NCBI RefSeq assembly: GCF_019801965.1
Contig: NZ_JAHVIA010000004.1
Span: 186,001-250,000, forward strand
DNA length: 64,000 nt
From: Salipiger bermudensis
Lineage (GTDB): Bacteria; Pseudomonadota; Alphaproteobacteria; Rhodobacterales; Rhodobacteraceae
Direction: 5' to 3'
This document shows, piece after piece, positions 39,810 through 50,004 of the stretch (position 1 is the first letter of the stretch; each line of letters opens with the position of its first letter). The position numbers and the translations under genes are program-made. Under the pieces are notes generated by a model. It saw nothing but the letters and a program-made list of their open reading frames with translations. It was not told the DNA's origin and made no database searches.

Positions 39810-40838
39810 TCAGCCGTGCGGACCGGGGATCTGCAGATAGGTCATGTAGCGCGCCTCGCGGCGGCCACGGGCAACGGTCTCGAGGATCACCGCGCAGACC
39901 AGCGACAGCGCCGCCAGACCGATGCCCGAGAGCGACACGAAGAGTGACGGGAAGCGCTCGACCAGCCCGGTCTCGAGGAATTCGCCGAGCACCGACAGGA
40001 ACACCGCCGCCGAGGGCAGGAAGAGCAGCGCCGCGACGGCGGAGAAGAACTGCATCGGCTTCTCTTCCTTCACCAACAGCCCGATCATCTTGAGGATGCG
40101 GAAGCCGTCGGAATAGGTCGAGAGCTTGGAGCTCGAGTTCTCGGGGCGGGCATAGTAGGGCGTCTCGATCTCGTCGGCGGGCATGCGCAGCTGCAGCGTG
40201 TGCACGGTCAGCTCGGTCTCGATCTCGAAGCCCTGCGACAGCGCCGGGAAGCTCTTGACGAAGCGGCGGCTGAACACCCGGTAGCCCGAGAGCATGTCGT
40301 CGAACTGGCGGCTGAACAGGCGGCGCACCAGCCCGGTGAGCAGGCGGTTGCCGAACTTGTGGCCGGCGCGGTAGGCGGCCTCGTCGGTGCTGCGGCGCGC
40401 GCCGTTGACCATGTCGAGCCCGCCCTCGCAGAGCCGCGCGATCATCGCCGGCGCGCTGGGCGCGTCGTAGGTCGCATCGCCGTCGGCCATGACGTAGACG
40501 TCGGCTTCGACGTCGGCGAACATGCGGCGCACCACGTTGCCCTTGCCCTTGCGGGGCTCGCGGCGGACGATGGCGCCGGCCTCGCGGGCCACCTCGGAGG
40601 TGTTGTCGGTGGAATTGTTGTCGTAGACGTAGATCTCGGCGCGGGGCAGGGCGGCGCGGAACTGGCGCACGGTCTGACCGATGGCGGCGGCCTCGTTGTA
40701 GCAGGGCAGGATCACCGCGACACGGGGCTCGCCCATCGGCGGACGGCCATTGCGGAGCGGACGATCGAGCAGGTCGAGCCCGCCATGTAGGTCGCCATGC
40801 GTCACGTCGCTGTCAAACGGTGTTGCGTAATCTCTCAT
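39810..40838 (-). CDS. Family 2 glycosyltransferase, dolichol/undecaprenyl-phosphate sugar synthase-like
   Basis: The 342-residue protein has a GT-A domain (VAVILPCYNEAAAIGQTVRQF near residue 36; the DxD-type MADGDATYDAP near 120; LSGYRVFSRRFVKS near 195; QGFEIETELTVHTL), ending with two membrane segments (about 245-270 and 280-310). This is the DPMS/GtrB pattern that charges a polyprenyl phosphate with sugar at the cytoplasmic face. ATG 40838 is chosen; ATG 40735, right at the GT domain, is also possible because the N-terminal ~34 residues are not conserved text. It is convergent with gtrA across 28 nt. Confidence 0.85.
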   Translation of the reverse strand: MRDYATPFDSDVTHGDLHGGLDLLDRPLRNGRPPMGEPRVAVILPCYNEAAAIGQTVRQFRAALPRAEIYVYDNNSTDNTSEVAREAGAIVRREPRKGKGNVVRRMFADVEADVYVMADGDATYDAPSAPAMIARLCEGGLDMVNGARRSTDEAAYRAGHKFGNRLLTGLVRRLFSRQFDDMLSGYRVFSRRFVKSFPALSQGFEIETELTVHTLQLRMPADEIETPYYARPENSSSKLSTYSDGFRILKMIGLLVKEEKPMQFFSAVAALLFLPSAAVFLSVLGEFLETGLVERFPSLFVSLSGIGLAALSLVCAVILETVARGRREARYMTYLQIPGPHG

Positions 40839-41005
40839 CCGGCTGCCCCGTCTCGATCCCTGGTCCCCCCAACCTCGCGAAGCCGCCAGCCTGCTGGGGC
40901 GCGTTGCGTGGTCGCGGTCTGGCATCGTGGATAGAGGGGCTTTCGGGCGCCACTTGGCTCAGATTATGGCGGTTTCGGCGCAATTTGCCGGCGCCCGCGC
41001 GGGGC

Positions 41006-42157
41006 TCAGCCGGGCCAGTCGATCACGGGGATGTCGCGCGGGGCCGGCGGCGAGAGCCACTCGGCGCCGTTCTCTCCGATGACGATGTTCTCCTCGTGCA
41101 CCAGCATCCGCCCCGGACCCAGCGGCAGCGATGGCTCGAGCGTCAGCACCATGCCGGGGCGCAGCGGGGTGTCATCGCCCGGGATCAGGGAAGGCCACTC
41201 GGTGAGTCGCATGCCCAGCCCGTGGCCGAGCCGGCCGCCGGGATCCTGCCCCAGCACATCCACGATCACGCGGTGCAGATCGGCGCAGGTGGCGCCGGGG
41301 CGGGCAGCCTCATGGGCGGCGCGCGCGGCGTCGTGCAGGCGGCGGTGGACGTCCTGCACCTCGGGCGTGGCATGGCCGATCGCCCAGTTGCGGTCATAAT
41401 CGCAGAAATAGCCCTGCCGCACCGCGCCGGTGTCGAGCATCAAGACATCGCCCGCCGCCAGAGGGCGGTCATCGGCGGGGGAGATGACATCGCCATAGCC
41501 GCCCGGCGCGGCGCCGCCGGCGAGGTAGCTCACCCAGTCGGCGCCCTCCTCGAGCAGCAGCATCTGGAAGCGGCGGAACACCTGCGCCAGCGTCACGCCC
41601 GGAGAGAGCAGTTCAGGCACGCGCGCAAAGGCGCGGCCCGCAAGGGCGCAGGTCTCGCGGATCAGCGCGATCTCGGCGGGGGATTTCACCTCCTGCTGGG
41701 CCCGCAGCAGGGCCGAGACATCGCAGCGCGGGCGGTCTCCGATCCGGGCGCAGAGCCGCTCCCAATCGGCCGGCGGCATGCGCAGCGCGGTCTCGCGGCC
41801 CAGCGGCACGCCGAGCGCCTCGCCCGAAGGCACCAGCTCGCGGATCGCCTCGGCCAGAAGGCTGACGCCGTCATCGCGGTAATCGGGCGAGATCCACGTG
41901 CGGATGTCGGTGAGCCAGCTCTGCGCCATCAGCTCGGCGCCGATGGCCGGGATCACCGCCACCGGCGCGCCGTGGACGGGGACCAGCAGGAACCACGGGC
42001 GGGTGTGGCTCTCCCAGAAACGGGTGAGGAAGCCGGTGAAATAGCGCAGGTCCGGCTCGCTGGTGAGCAGCATCGCGGCGATGCCCTCCCGGGCCATCGC
42101 GGCCTGCGCGCTGGCGCAGCGGGTCTCGAATTCGGAGCGCGGGAAGGTCTGGGGCAA
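41006..42157 (-). CDS. M24 family metallopeptidase (Xaa-Pro aminopeptidase-like)
   Basis: The 383-residue pita-bread fold protein has an N-terminal creatinase-like domain (1-150) and a C-terminal catalytic domain. The five metal ligands are present: Asp in VLMLDTGAV and Asp in YFCDYDRNW, His in LGHGLGMRLTEW, Glu in LTLEPSLPL and Glu in VHEENIVI. It may be a peptidase or one of several M24 relatives (creatinase, DddP-like); it is shorter than DddP. The start is TTG 42157, with GGAGA 8-9 nt upstream partly within an 8-bp hairpin (TCCGCCGG / CCGGCGGA, 42166-42187). It lies downstream of the Bcr/CflA-type gene. Confidence 0.85.
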   Translation of the reverse strand: MPQTFPRSEFETRCASAQAAMAREGIAAMLLTSEPDLRYFTGFLTRFWESHTRPWFLLVPVHGAPVAVIPAIGAELMAQSWLTDIRTWISPDYRDDGVSLLAEAIRELVPSGEALGVPLGRETALRMPPADWERLCARIGDRPRCDVSALLRAQQEVKSPAEIALIRETCALAGRAFARVPELLSPGVTLAQVFRRFQMLLLEEGADWVSYLAGGAAPGGYGDVISPADDRPLAAGDVLMLDTGAVRQGYFCDYDRNWAIGHATPEVQDVHRRLHDAARAAHEAARPGATCADLHRVIVDVLGQDPGGRLGHGLGMRLTEWPSLIPGDDTPLRPGMVLTLEPSLPLGPGRMLVHEENIVIGENGAEWLSPPAPRDIPVIDWPG

Positions 42158-42241
42158 GGTCGGTCTCCGCCGGGTTCGTCCGGCGGATCATCGGCGCGCG
42201 GGGCGGGGTCGTCAAACCCCAGCCCGCAGACGCCGCATGGC

Positions 42242-43468
42242 TCAGAGCGTTCCGAGCCCCGCGAGCCGCTTTTCGCGGCGCAGCACCAGCAGGATCGAGA
42301 CGATCGAGGCCACGCCGGTGAGGAACATCAGCCAGAGCAGCGGCCAGGCGCCGGTGCCGGGCTGCAGCAGCGCCCCCGCGAGCGCCGAGAGCGCCGCGCC
42401 GCCGCCGATCATGATCGCGCCGGAGAGGCCCGAGGCGGTGCCCGCCAGATGCGGCCGCACCGACAGCGCGCCGGCGGTTGCGTTGGGGATGGTCATGCCG
42501 TTGCCCAGGCCCACGAAGGTCATGAAGCCGAAGAAGGTCCATTCCGACTGGAAGCCGGCGGCAAAAACCAGGAGCGCCATGCCGAGGCCCGCGGCGTTGA
42601 GGATGCAGCCCCAGAAGATCATCCGGTTGATGCCGACCCGGGCCGAGAGCTTGCCCGAGAGCCCGTTGCCGGCGAAATAGCCCACCGCGGGCGCGCCGAA
42701 GAAGAAGCCGAGCGCCGCGGGCGACAGCCCGAACACCTCGGTGCCGACGAACGGCGCGCCTCCGAGATAGGCAAAGAAGGCGCCCGAGGAGAAGGCGCAG
42801 GTCAGGGCGTAACCCCAGAAGCGCGGGCTGCGGAACAGCTCGGGATATTCGCGGAACTGCTGGCCCAGCGACAGTCCGCGCGAGACCGAGGTCTCGCCGA
42901 GGTCGCGCCAGCTCATCCACAGGATGCCGGCGCCGAGCAGGAACAGCATCCAGAAGGTCGATTGCCAGCCGAAGATTTCGTCGAGTACGCCGCCGATCAC
43001 CGGGCCGACCATCGGCACCACAGCGACGCCCATCGTCACGTAGCCGATCATCGAGGCGGCCTGGTCCTGCGGGACCATGTCGCGCACCACCGCGCGGCTC
43101 AACACCATCGCCGTGACGATTACCGCCTGGCACATCCGGAAGGCGAGGAAGACGGTGATGTTGGGCGCGAAGATGCAGCCCAGCGTCGCCACCAAAAACA
43201 GCGCCACGCCCCAAAGAATCACCGGACGGCGGCCAAACTTGTCGGAAATCGGCCCGATCACGATTTGCAGCGCCGCGTTGACCGCAAGATAGATTGCAAC
43301 CGATAGTTGCATGACGCGGTATTCGGTGTCGAAATGCGCCGTCATCTTGGGCAGCGACGGAAGGAACACGTTCATCGCCAGCGCCGAGAGCCCGGCCAGC
43401 AGGATGAGTGTGACAATATGTGGCGGCGTGGTTTGATCCAGGAACCGGACCTTGGGCGGATTTTCCAT
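42242..43468 (-). CDS. Bcr/CflA-type MFS drug-efflux transporter
   Basis: The 408-residue, 12-segment major facilitator protein has the loop 2-3 signature GPISDKFGRRPVILWG near residues 72-87. PSLPKMTAHF in helix 1 and MVLSRAVVRDMVPQDQAA with VPMVGPVIGGVLDEIFGWQSTFW in helices 4-5 match the Bcr/CflA (drug:proton antiporter, DHA1) group exactly. The substrate is unknown. ATG 43468 is chosen. It is divergent from pccB across 176 nt that hold TTTGC repeats. Confidence 0.9.
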   Translation of the reverse strand: MENPPKVRFLDQTTPPHIVTLILLAGLSALAMNVFLPSLPKMTAHFDTEYRVMQLSVAIYLAVNAALQIVIGPISDKFGRRPVILWGVALFLVATLGCIFAPNITVFLAFRMCQAVIVTAMVLSRAVVRDMVPQDQAASMIGYVTMGVAVVPMVGPVIGGVLDEIFGWQSTFWMLFLLGAGILWMSWRDLGETSVSRGLSLGQQFREYPELFRSPRFWGYALTCAFSSGAFFAYLGGAPFVGTEVFGLSPAALGFFFGAPAVGYFAGNGLSGKLSARVGINRMIFWGCILNAAGLGMALLVFAAGFQSEWTFFGFMTFVGLGNGMTIPNATAGALSVRPHLAGTASGLSGAIMIGGGAALSALAGALLQPGTGAWPLLWLMFLTGVASIVSILLVLRREKRLAGLGTL

Positions 43469-43530
43469 GTACGGATGGGTAGGACCGAAACGGAGCCTTG
43501 TCCATTCGGGAACGATTTGCGGGCGCGTGA

Positions 43531-43583
43531 TTTGCAGTTATGCAATTAGCGTATAGTGGCATTTCCCGCCTTTGCAAATTTGC
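43531..43583. promoter_or_regulatory. TTTGC-type inverted and direct repeats upstream of pccB
   Basis: TTTGCA-GTTA-TGCAAT (43531-43546) is an inverted repeat. TTTGCAAATTTGC (43571-43583) contains the perfect palindrome GCAAATTTGC. Short-chain fatty-acyl-CoA regulators (ScfR/PccR) are reported to use TTTGCAAA-type sites; I recall this but cannot check it. This is a likely operator for pccB. Confidence 0.5.
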
Positions 43584-43644
43584 CGAATTTGACTTGAGCG
43601 AGCATCGGGCCTCTGTATGGTCACGGCAAACGAAAGGGACGGCC

Positions 43645-45177
43645 ATGAAAGACATTCTGCACGAACTGGAAGAGCGGCGCGCCGGCGCCCGGATCGGCGG
43701 TGGTCAGAAGCGCATCGACGCCCAGCACGCCAAGGGCAAGCTGACCGCGCGCGAGCGCATCGAGCTACTGCTCGACGAGGACAGCTTTGAGGAATACGAC
43801 ATGTTCGTCGCCCATCGCTGCACCGATTTCGGCATGGAGAAGAACCGTCCCTATGGCGATGGCGTGGTCACCGGCTGGGGCACGATCAACGGCCGCATGG
43901 TCTATGTCTTCAGCCAGGACTTCACCGTTCTGGGCGGCTCGGTCTCGGCCACCCATGCGCAGAAGATCTGCAAGATCATGGATATGGCGATGCAGAACGG
44001 CGCGCCGGTCATCGGCCTGAACGACTCCGGCGGCGCCCGCATCCAGGAAGGTGTCGACAGCCTCGCGGGTTACGCCGAGATCTTCCAGCGCAATATCGAG
44101 GCGTCGGGCGTGATCCCGCAGATCTCGGTCATCATGGGGCCCTGCGCCGGCGGCGCGGTCTACTCGCCCGCCATGACCGACTTCATCTTCATGGTGAAGG
44201 ACACCTCCTACATGTTCGTCACCGGCCCCGACGTGGTGAAGACCGTGACCAACGAGGTGGTGACCGCCGAGGAGCTTGGCGGCGCCTCGACCCACACCAA
44301 GAAGAGCTCGGTCGCCGACGGCGCCTTCGAGAACGATGTCGAGGCGCTGGCGGAAGTGCGCCGCCTCGTCGACTTCCTGCCGCTCAACAACCGCGAGAAG
44401 CCGCCGGTGCGGCCATTCTTCGACGATGTGGCGCGGGTGGAAGAGTCGCTCGACACGATCATCCCCGAGAACGCCAACCAGCCCTACGACATGAAGGAGC
44501 TGATCCTGAAGGTCGCCGACGAGGGCGATTTCTACGAGATCCAGGAAGAGCACGCCAAGAACATCATCACCGGCTTCATCCGCCTCGAGGGCCAGACCGT
44601 CGGCGTGGTGGCCAACCAGCCAATGGTGCTCGCCGGCTGTCTCGACATCGACAGCTCGAAGAAGGCCGCCCGCTTCGTGCGCTTCTGCGACTGCTTCGAG
44701 ATCCCGATCCTGACCTTCGTCGACGTGCCGGGCTTCCTGCCGGGCACCGGTCAGGAATATGGCGGCGTCATCAAGCACGGCGCCAAGCTGCTCTTCGCCT
44801 ATGGCGAGGCGACGGTGCCGAAGGTCACGGTCATCACCCGCAAGGCCTATGGCGGCGCCTATGACGTGATGAGCTCGAAGCACCTGCGCGGCGATGTGAA
44901 CTATGCTTGGCCTACCGCCGAGATCGCGGTGATGGGGGCCAAGGGCGCGACCGAGATCATCCACCGTGCCGATCTGGGCGATGCCGAGAAGATCGCCAAG
45001 CATACGGCGGATTACGAGGATCGCTTCGCCAACCCCTTCGTCGCGGCGGAACGCGGCTTCATCGACGAGGTGATCCAGCCGCGCTCGACCCGTCGCCGGG
45101 TCAGCCGTGCCTTCGCCATGCTGCGCAACAAGACGCTCAGCAACCCGTGGAAGAAGCACGACAATATCCCGCTCTGA
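43645..45177 (+). CDS. pccB: Propionyl-CoA carboxylase beta subunit
   Basis: Carboxyltransferase chain: moves CO2 from carboxybiotin on PccA to propionyl-CoA, giving (S)-methylmalonyl-CoA. The 510 residues are the family length. N-terminal carboxyltransferase half: [25 protein letters not shown] and [17 protein letters not shown]-terminal half: [29 protein letters not shown] and [18 protein letters not shown], both acyl-CoA-binding motifs. ATG 43645 ([12 protein letters not shown]) after GAAAGGGAC is chosen; the longer frame reads through the promoter. It heads the propionyl-CoA block; pccA lies 2.8 kb downstream. Confidence 0.97.
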   Translation: MKDILHELEERRAGARIGGGQKRIDAQHAKGKLTARERIELLLDEDSFEEYDMFVAHRCTDFGMEKNRPYGDGVVTGWGTINGRMVYVFSQDFTVLGGSVSATHAQKICKIMDMAMQNGAPVIGLNDSGGARIQEGVDSLAGYAEIFQRNIEASGVIPQISVIMGPCAGGAVYSPAMTDFIFMVKDTSYMFVTGPDVVKTVTNEVVTAEELGGASTHTKKSSVADGAFENDVEALAEVRRLVDFLPLNNREKPPVRPFFDDVARVEESLDTIIPENANQPYDMKELILKVADEGDFYEIQEEHAKNIITGFIRLEGQTVGVVANQPMVLAGCLDIDSSKKAARFVRFCDCFEIPILTFVDVPGFLPGTGQEYGGVIKHGAKLLFAYGEATVPKVTVITRKAYGGAYDVMSSKHLRGDVNYAWPTAEIAVMGAKGATEIIHRADLGDAEKIAKHTADYEDRFANPFVAAERGFIDEVIQPRSTRRRVSRAFAMLRNKTLSNPWKKHDNIPL

Positions 45178-45200
45178 GCAGGCCTTGGGGGAGGGGAGCC

Positions 45201-45539
45201 ATGCGCCGCAGGGGCTGGCATACGCAAGAGCTGCAGGGTGAGCTGATCCTCGCCCGCCGCTGGCCAGCGCGTTTCGACCTGAGCGTCGAGACGCGGCTGC
45301 CGCCGGTTGGCCGCAAGGCCCGTCTGGCGCACCAGGTGCGCCAGGATCTCTGGCGCGCGCTGCAATCCCTGCGTGGCTTCTCGCCCTGCGTGTCCGTCAC
45401 CGAAGAGGCTGGCGCGACGCTGCTCCGCGCCGGCGGTCAGCTGGATGGCGCCGCCCCGCGCGCGCAGGCCGAGGCGCGGCTCGTGGCGGTGCTCGGGGAT
45501 CCGCGCAACCGCGCCCGCTGGCTGAGGTGGGCGCGATGA
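45201..45539 (+). CDS. Hypothetical basic protein in the pcc block
   Basis: A 112-residue Arg/Leu-rich protein, probably cytoplasmic, with no known domain. The sequence alternates hydrophobic and Arg residues (ARRWPARFDLSVETRLPP, LAHQVRQDLWRALQSLRG) and carries VSVTEEAGATLLRAGG and VAVLGDPRNRARWLRWAR. ATG 45201 has an excellent GGAGGGGAG site. The start is 23 nt after pccB and the end overlaps the next gene by 4 nt (ATGA), so it is part of the operon. Length and codon use are those of a real gene. The function is unknown. Confidence 0.72.
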   Translation: MRRRGWHTQELQGELILARRWPARFDLSVETRLPPVGRKARLAHQVRQDLWRALQSLRGFSPCVSVTEEAGATLLRAGGQLDGAAPRAQAEARLVAVLGDPRNRARWLRWAR

Positions 45540-45928
45540 GTTTATGGCCTGCGCTCCTGCTGTTCTCCGCCTCGTCGCTTCCGGCGCTGGGCGAGGCCGT
45601 CGCCGTGCCCTCGGGCATGGAGGTGAGCTTTCACGACATGATCTGGGACGAGCCGGTCGGGGCGGGGCTGATCTATCGCTTCCGCTTCGTCGCGCCGGAA
45701 ATCGGCGGCGATGCCCCGCGTGATTTTGCCGAAGTGTCGGGCGACATGGACGAGCTGTGCCAGGTGTTCGCGCTGCCGCGGCTGTCGTCGATCGGCCCGC
45801 AGCCGTCTCGGGTGATGATCTCGCTGATGGAGAGCCCGGTCGAATTCGGCGTGGCGAGTCCCGACGTGATCCAATATTTCGAGGCCTACTCGGTGAGCGA
45901 CGGCCGCTGCATCTGGGAGGCTTTCTGA
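45536..45928 (+). CDS. Secreted small protein (DUF6497-like)
   Basis: The 130-residue protein has a signal peptide (about residues 1-19, WPALLLFSASSLPALGEA) and a compact periplasmic domain with GLIYRFRFVAPEIGGD, two Cys (DELCQVF, DGRCIWEAF) that could form a disulfide, and YFEAYSVSDGRC. ATG 45536 overlaps the previous stop (ATGA). I recall a roseobacter family of this kind named DUF6497, but I cannot confirm membership. It lies in the pccB-pccA interval. The function is unknown. Confidence 0.65.
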   Translation: MSLWPALLLFSASSLPALGEAVAVPSGMEVSFHDMIWDEPVGAGLIYRFRFVAPEIGGDAPRDFAEVSGDMDELCQVFALPRLSSIGPQPSRVMISLMESPVEFGVASPDVIQYFEAYSVSDGRCIWEAF

Positions 45929-46142
45929 TGCTCCCACAACATCTTGCAGGAAGAAGCTTAGATCCGCTCATCTATGAGGCTTTCGAGCCACAAATCGACC
46001 TATGCGCGCATGTTCGATATTGTCCCGCAAAACTTTGGGCTATGTTGGAGATTGATTGCACCCAAGCAATCGAAACCTCGGAACGAGGACGGACAGGGCA
46101 AGAGGCTCTAGTCGGTTCCGTCGAATGTGACAGGAGAATAAG

Positions 46143-46280
46143 ATGTCCAAGAGCATCAAAGTGCTTGCAATGCTGGGTCTGTTCGGTCTCGCCGCGTGCG
46201 GCCAGCAGGAAGAAGAGTTCGTTGTCGTCGATCCCGAGCCGATCACGACCGAGCCGGTCTACACCGGTAAGTACAAGTAA
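46143..46280 (+). CDS. Very small lipoprotein
   Basis: A 45-residue lipoprotein. The signal is KSIKVLAMLGLFGLAACG with lipobox LAAC (Cys at residue 19). The mature part is 27 residues, acidic and Gln/Glu-rich, ending TGKYK. ATG 46143 follows GACAGGAG at good spacing. A/T-rich DNA upstream (45929-46142) suggests its own promoter, and a 9-bp hairpin follows. It lies in the pcc block. A mature chain this short cannot be an enzyme; an envelope role is likely. Confidence 0.75.
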   Translation: MSKSIKVLAMLGLFGLAACGQQEEEFVVVDPEPITTEPVYTGKYK

Positions 46281-46287
46281 GACCCTT

Positions 46288-46309
46288 GGGCGGGCCGCCA
46301 GGCCCGCCC
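46288..46309 (+). terminator. Hairpin after the 45-residue lipoprotein gene
   Basis: A 9-bp perfect stem GGGCGGGCC / GGCCCGCCC with a 4-nt loop, 8 nt after the stop. The following bases are TCCCTCCGACTT, not a clear U-run, so it is a weak terminator candidate. Confidence 0.5.
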
Positions 46310-46436
46310 TCCCTCCGACTTCGCCCGGTCGCGGTCATATTGACCAAGATCATGGCCGCCGTTCCCCCGATTGCTACTATCCGACGCAACGGGCTGCCGT
46401 ATTCCCGGCATCCTGTGAGCAAAGGGGAGGACGAGA

Positions 46437-46832
46437 ATGTCACCGAAAATCACAGTCTTCGCGGTCGGCGCTGTGGCGCTGGGCCTTGCTGCCTGCGCGC
46501 AAACCGAGCCAGAGCCGCTGCCGGTGCAGCCGCTCTATGACAAGTTCGGCAATGCCGAGTGTCCGGTGGGTTACGTGCTCTACGACGATTTCTGCGTTGT
46601 GCCGGCAGCCGGGGGCGCATCTGCGGGTGTTGCCGGCGCTGGCGGTATGGATGGCGGGAGCATGGATCCCGGCAGCACGGCCGAGGATCCGACCGATCCC
46701 GGCGCCGATCCCACGGACGTGCCCGACGACGATAGCGGCAGCGGCAACCAGAACCGCAACGAGAACCAGAACGAAAATCAGAACCAGAACCGGAGCGACA
46801 CCGAAACCCGGACCCAGAACCAGAACGGTTGA
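46437..46832 (+). CDS. Lipoprotein with Asn/Gln-rich low-complexity tail
   Basis: The 131-residue protein has signal TVFAVGAVALGLAACAQ with lipobox LAAC (Cys near 20). A short folded part (about 30-60) contains two Cys (AECPVG, DDFCVVP). Then a Gly/Ala stretch, an acidic Asp/Pro stretch (EDPTDPGADPTDVPDDD) and a final ~30 residues made almost only of N, Q, E, R, S and T (GNQNRNENQNENQNQNR). The tail is encoded by imperfect AACCAG-like hexamers, prone to slippage. ATG 46437 after GGGGAGG. The tail may bind peptidoglycan or self-associate; this is inference. Confidence 0.72.
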   Translation: MSPKITVFAVGAVALGLAACAQTEPEPLPVQPLYDKFGNAECPVGYVLYDDFCVVPAAGGASAGVAGAGGMDGGSMDPGSTAEDPTDPGADPTDVPDDDSGSGNQNRNENQNENQNQNRSDTETRTQNQNG

Positions 46833-46931
46833 TCTTGCCGGGCCGTCCCTTGGCGGCCCGAGAGACCTTGCCGGCCGGGATCTGACCGCGGTTCAGGCGC
46901 AGCGGCGCCCGCTCCGTCTTGAGAGGGCACC

Positions 46932-47294
46932 ATGCTGAAACACCGCGGCTTTCCCGGCCGTCTTCCCGGCACCGACTACCAGTTCGTCATTCGCCGCGCC
47001 AATCCGCGCGGGGTCACGCCGCTGACGCGGCGCGAGCGCTTCCGCGATCGCAAATCGGCGGACAAGCGCGCCGACTTGGCCTTCATGGCCTCGCTCTGGG
47101 CGCATTTCGGCACCGAGCCGTTCGAGCGCGGCAATCTCGATGCCGGACGCCTGAGCTGGCTCTTTGGCCGCGAAGTGCTGCCCTATGACGACCCCTTCGA
47201 CCCCGCCAGCTATGAGTCGCTGCTCGTGATCGACGAACAGGCGGCCCGTGCGTCCTTCCCCGAGGCCTTCGAGGAGAACGAAGATTGGGCGTGA
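46932..47294 (+). CDS. Hypothetical protein in the pcc block
   Basis: The 120-residue cytoplasmic-looking protein has no known domain. It opens with a basic region (HRGFPGRLPGTDYQFVIRRANPRG, ERFRDRKSADKRADLAFMASLWAHFG) and ends acidic (YDDPFDPASYESLLVIDEQ, ASFPEAFEENEDW). A DNA- or RNA-binding role is possible, but nothing supports it beyond charge. ATG 46932 follows AGAGGGCACC. It is followed by the largest gene-free gap of the block. Confidence 0.65.
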   Translation: MLKHRGFPGRLPGTDYQFVIRRANPRGVTPLTRRERFRDRKSADKRADLAFMASLWAHFGTEPFERGNLDAGRLSWLFGREVLPYDDPFDPASYESLLVIDEQAARASFPEAFEENEDWA

Positions 47295-47649
47295 TCCTGC
47301 CTGTTCCGGGCCGCGCTGAGCGGAGCGGCGCCGACATCGGGTCGGGCGTGCAATACCGCTATGCGTGTGCTGGCGACTCTGCAACACTACCAATGTTGCG
47401 AGTTGTCCGGCACCACCGCAGAGGTCCGGGCATTCACCGTTACCCTTCCCCTTGCGGGCGGCGCGGCACATCCCCTGGCCCGTCGTCCGCCTCTCTTTTT
47501 GCGACGCTCTCCAGCGACCCGCGGCATTCCGCCGCCGCTCGGCAGACCAGCGCCGGTCGTGGCAAGATCGTTAAATTTGGATGGAACCCTGTTCAGATCT
47601 GTGGCGTTGATCACCAGACAACGCAACAGGAACTAAGGGAATTCGACCC
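47295..47649. other. 355-nt gene-free stretch inside the pcc block
   Basis: No credible gene: short open frames here are proline/arginine-rich and out of step with GC3 bias. The last 90 nt (47565-47649) are A/T-richer (GTTAAATTTGGATGGAACCC, then TTGATCACC), consistent with a promoter for the lipoprotein gene at 47650. I cannot rule out a small RNA. Confidence 0.5.
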
Positions 47650-47859
47650 ATGGCAAAATTCGCCGTTCGCACCGCCGCCATTCTTGGCCTTCTCACCGTC
47701 GCAGCCTGCGAGACCTCTGATCTTGGCCGCGCGGGCATCGGGGCCGGCAGCGGCTATCTCATCGACCGCGCCGTGGGCGGCGACGGCACCATCGGCGCAG
47801 CCGTGGGCGCGACCGCAGGCGTCGTCTGCGACGACGTCACCCCGCAATACTGCAACTGA
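47650..47859 (+). CDS. Small Gly-rich lipoprotein
   Basis: The 69-residue protein has signal RTAAILGLLTVAACE with lipobox VAAC (Cys at residue 20). The mature part is Gly/Ala-rich with a glycine-zipper feel (GRAGIGAGSGYLIDRAVGGDG, GAAVGATAGVVCDDVTP) and two further Cys (VVCDD, PQYCN). It is probably an outer-membrane-anchored lipoprotein. ATG 47650 follows AAGGGA. A good terminator follows at 47907-47940, separating it from pccA. The function is unknown. Confidence 0.72.
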   Translation: MAKFAVRTAAILGLLTVAACETSDLGRAGIGAGSGYLIDRAVGGDGTIGAAVGATAGVVCDDVTPQYCN

Positions 47860-47906
47860 TCGCCTGATCTCCGCCGCGCCCCGCGCGGCGGCCAGCACAA
47901 CATCGA

Positions 47907-47940
47907 AGCCATCGGAGCCGCGCGCTCCGGTGGCTTTTTT
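47907..47940 (+). terminator. Rho-independent terminator before pccA
   Basis: A 10-bp stem AGCCATCGGA / TCCGGTGGCT with one T-G pair and a 9-nt loop, ending in a run of T residues (47935-47940). It would end the small-gene transcript, so pccA must have its own start or read-through. Confidence 0.8.
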
Positions 47941-47996
47941 CGTGGCCGCGCCCGGGACGGGGCAGGGCCTGAGGAATACGTAGGAAAGGGACGAGG

Positions 47997-49997
<2,001 letters not shown>

Positions 49998-50004
49998 CTC
50001 CGGC

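Noticed and set aside
41006-42157. DddP-type DMSP lyase
   Set aside because: It shares the M24 fold, but is shorter (383 residues versus about 450 as I recall) and has the full metal-ligand set of ordinary aminopeptidases; substrate left open.
45757-46938. Plus-strand open frame over the small lipoprotein genes
   Set aside because: Different frame from two genes with lipoboxes and good ribosome sites; Arg/Pro-rich without domains.
47285-47983. Plus-strand open frame covering the gene-free gap and the Gly-rich lipoprotein gene
   Set aside because: Its text is Arg/Ser/Ala/Pro-rich and it is out of frame with the lipoprotein gene, which has signal peptide and lipobox.
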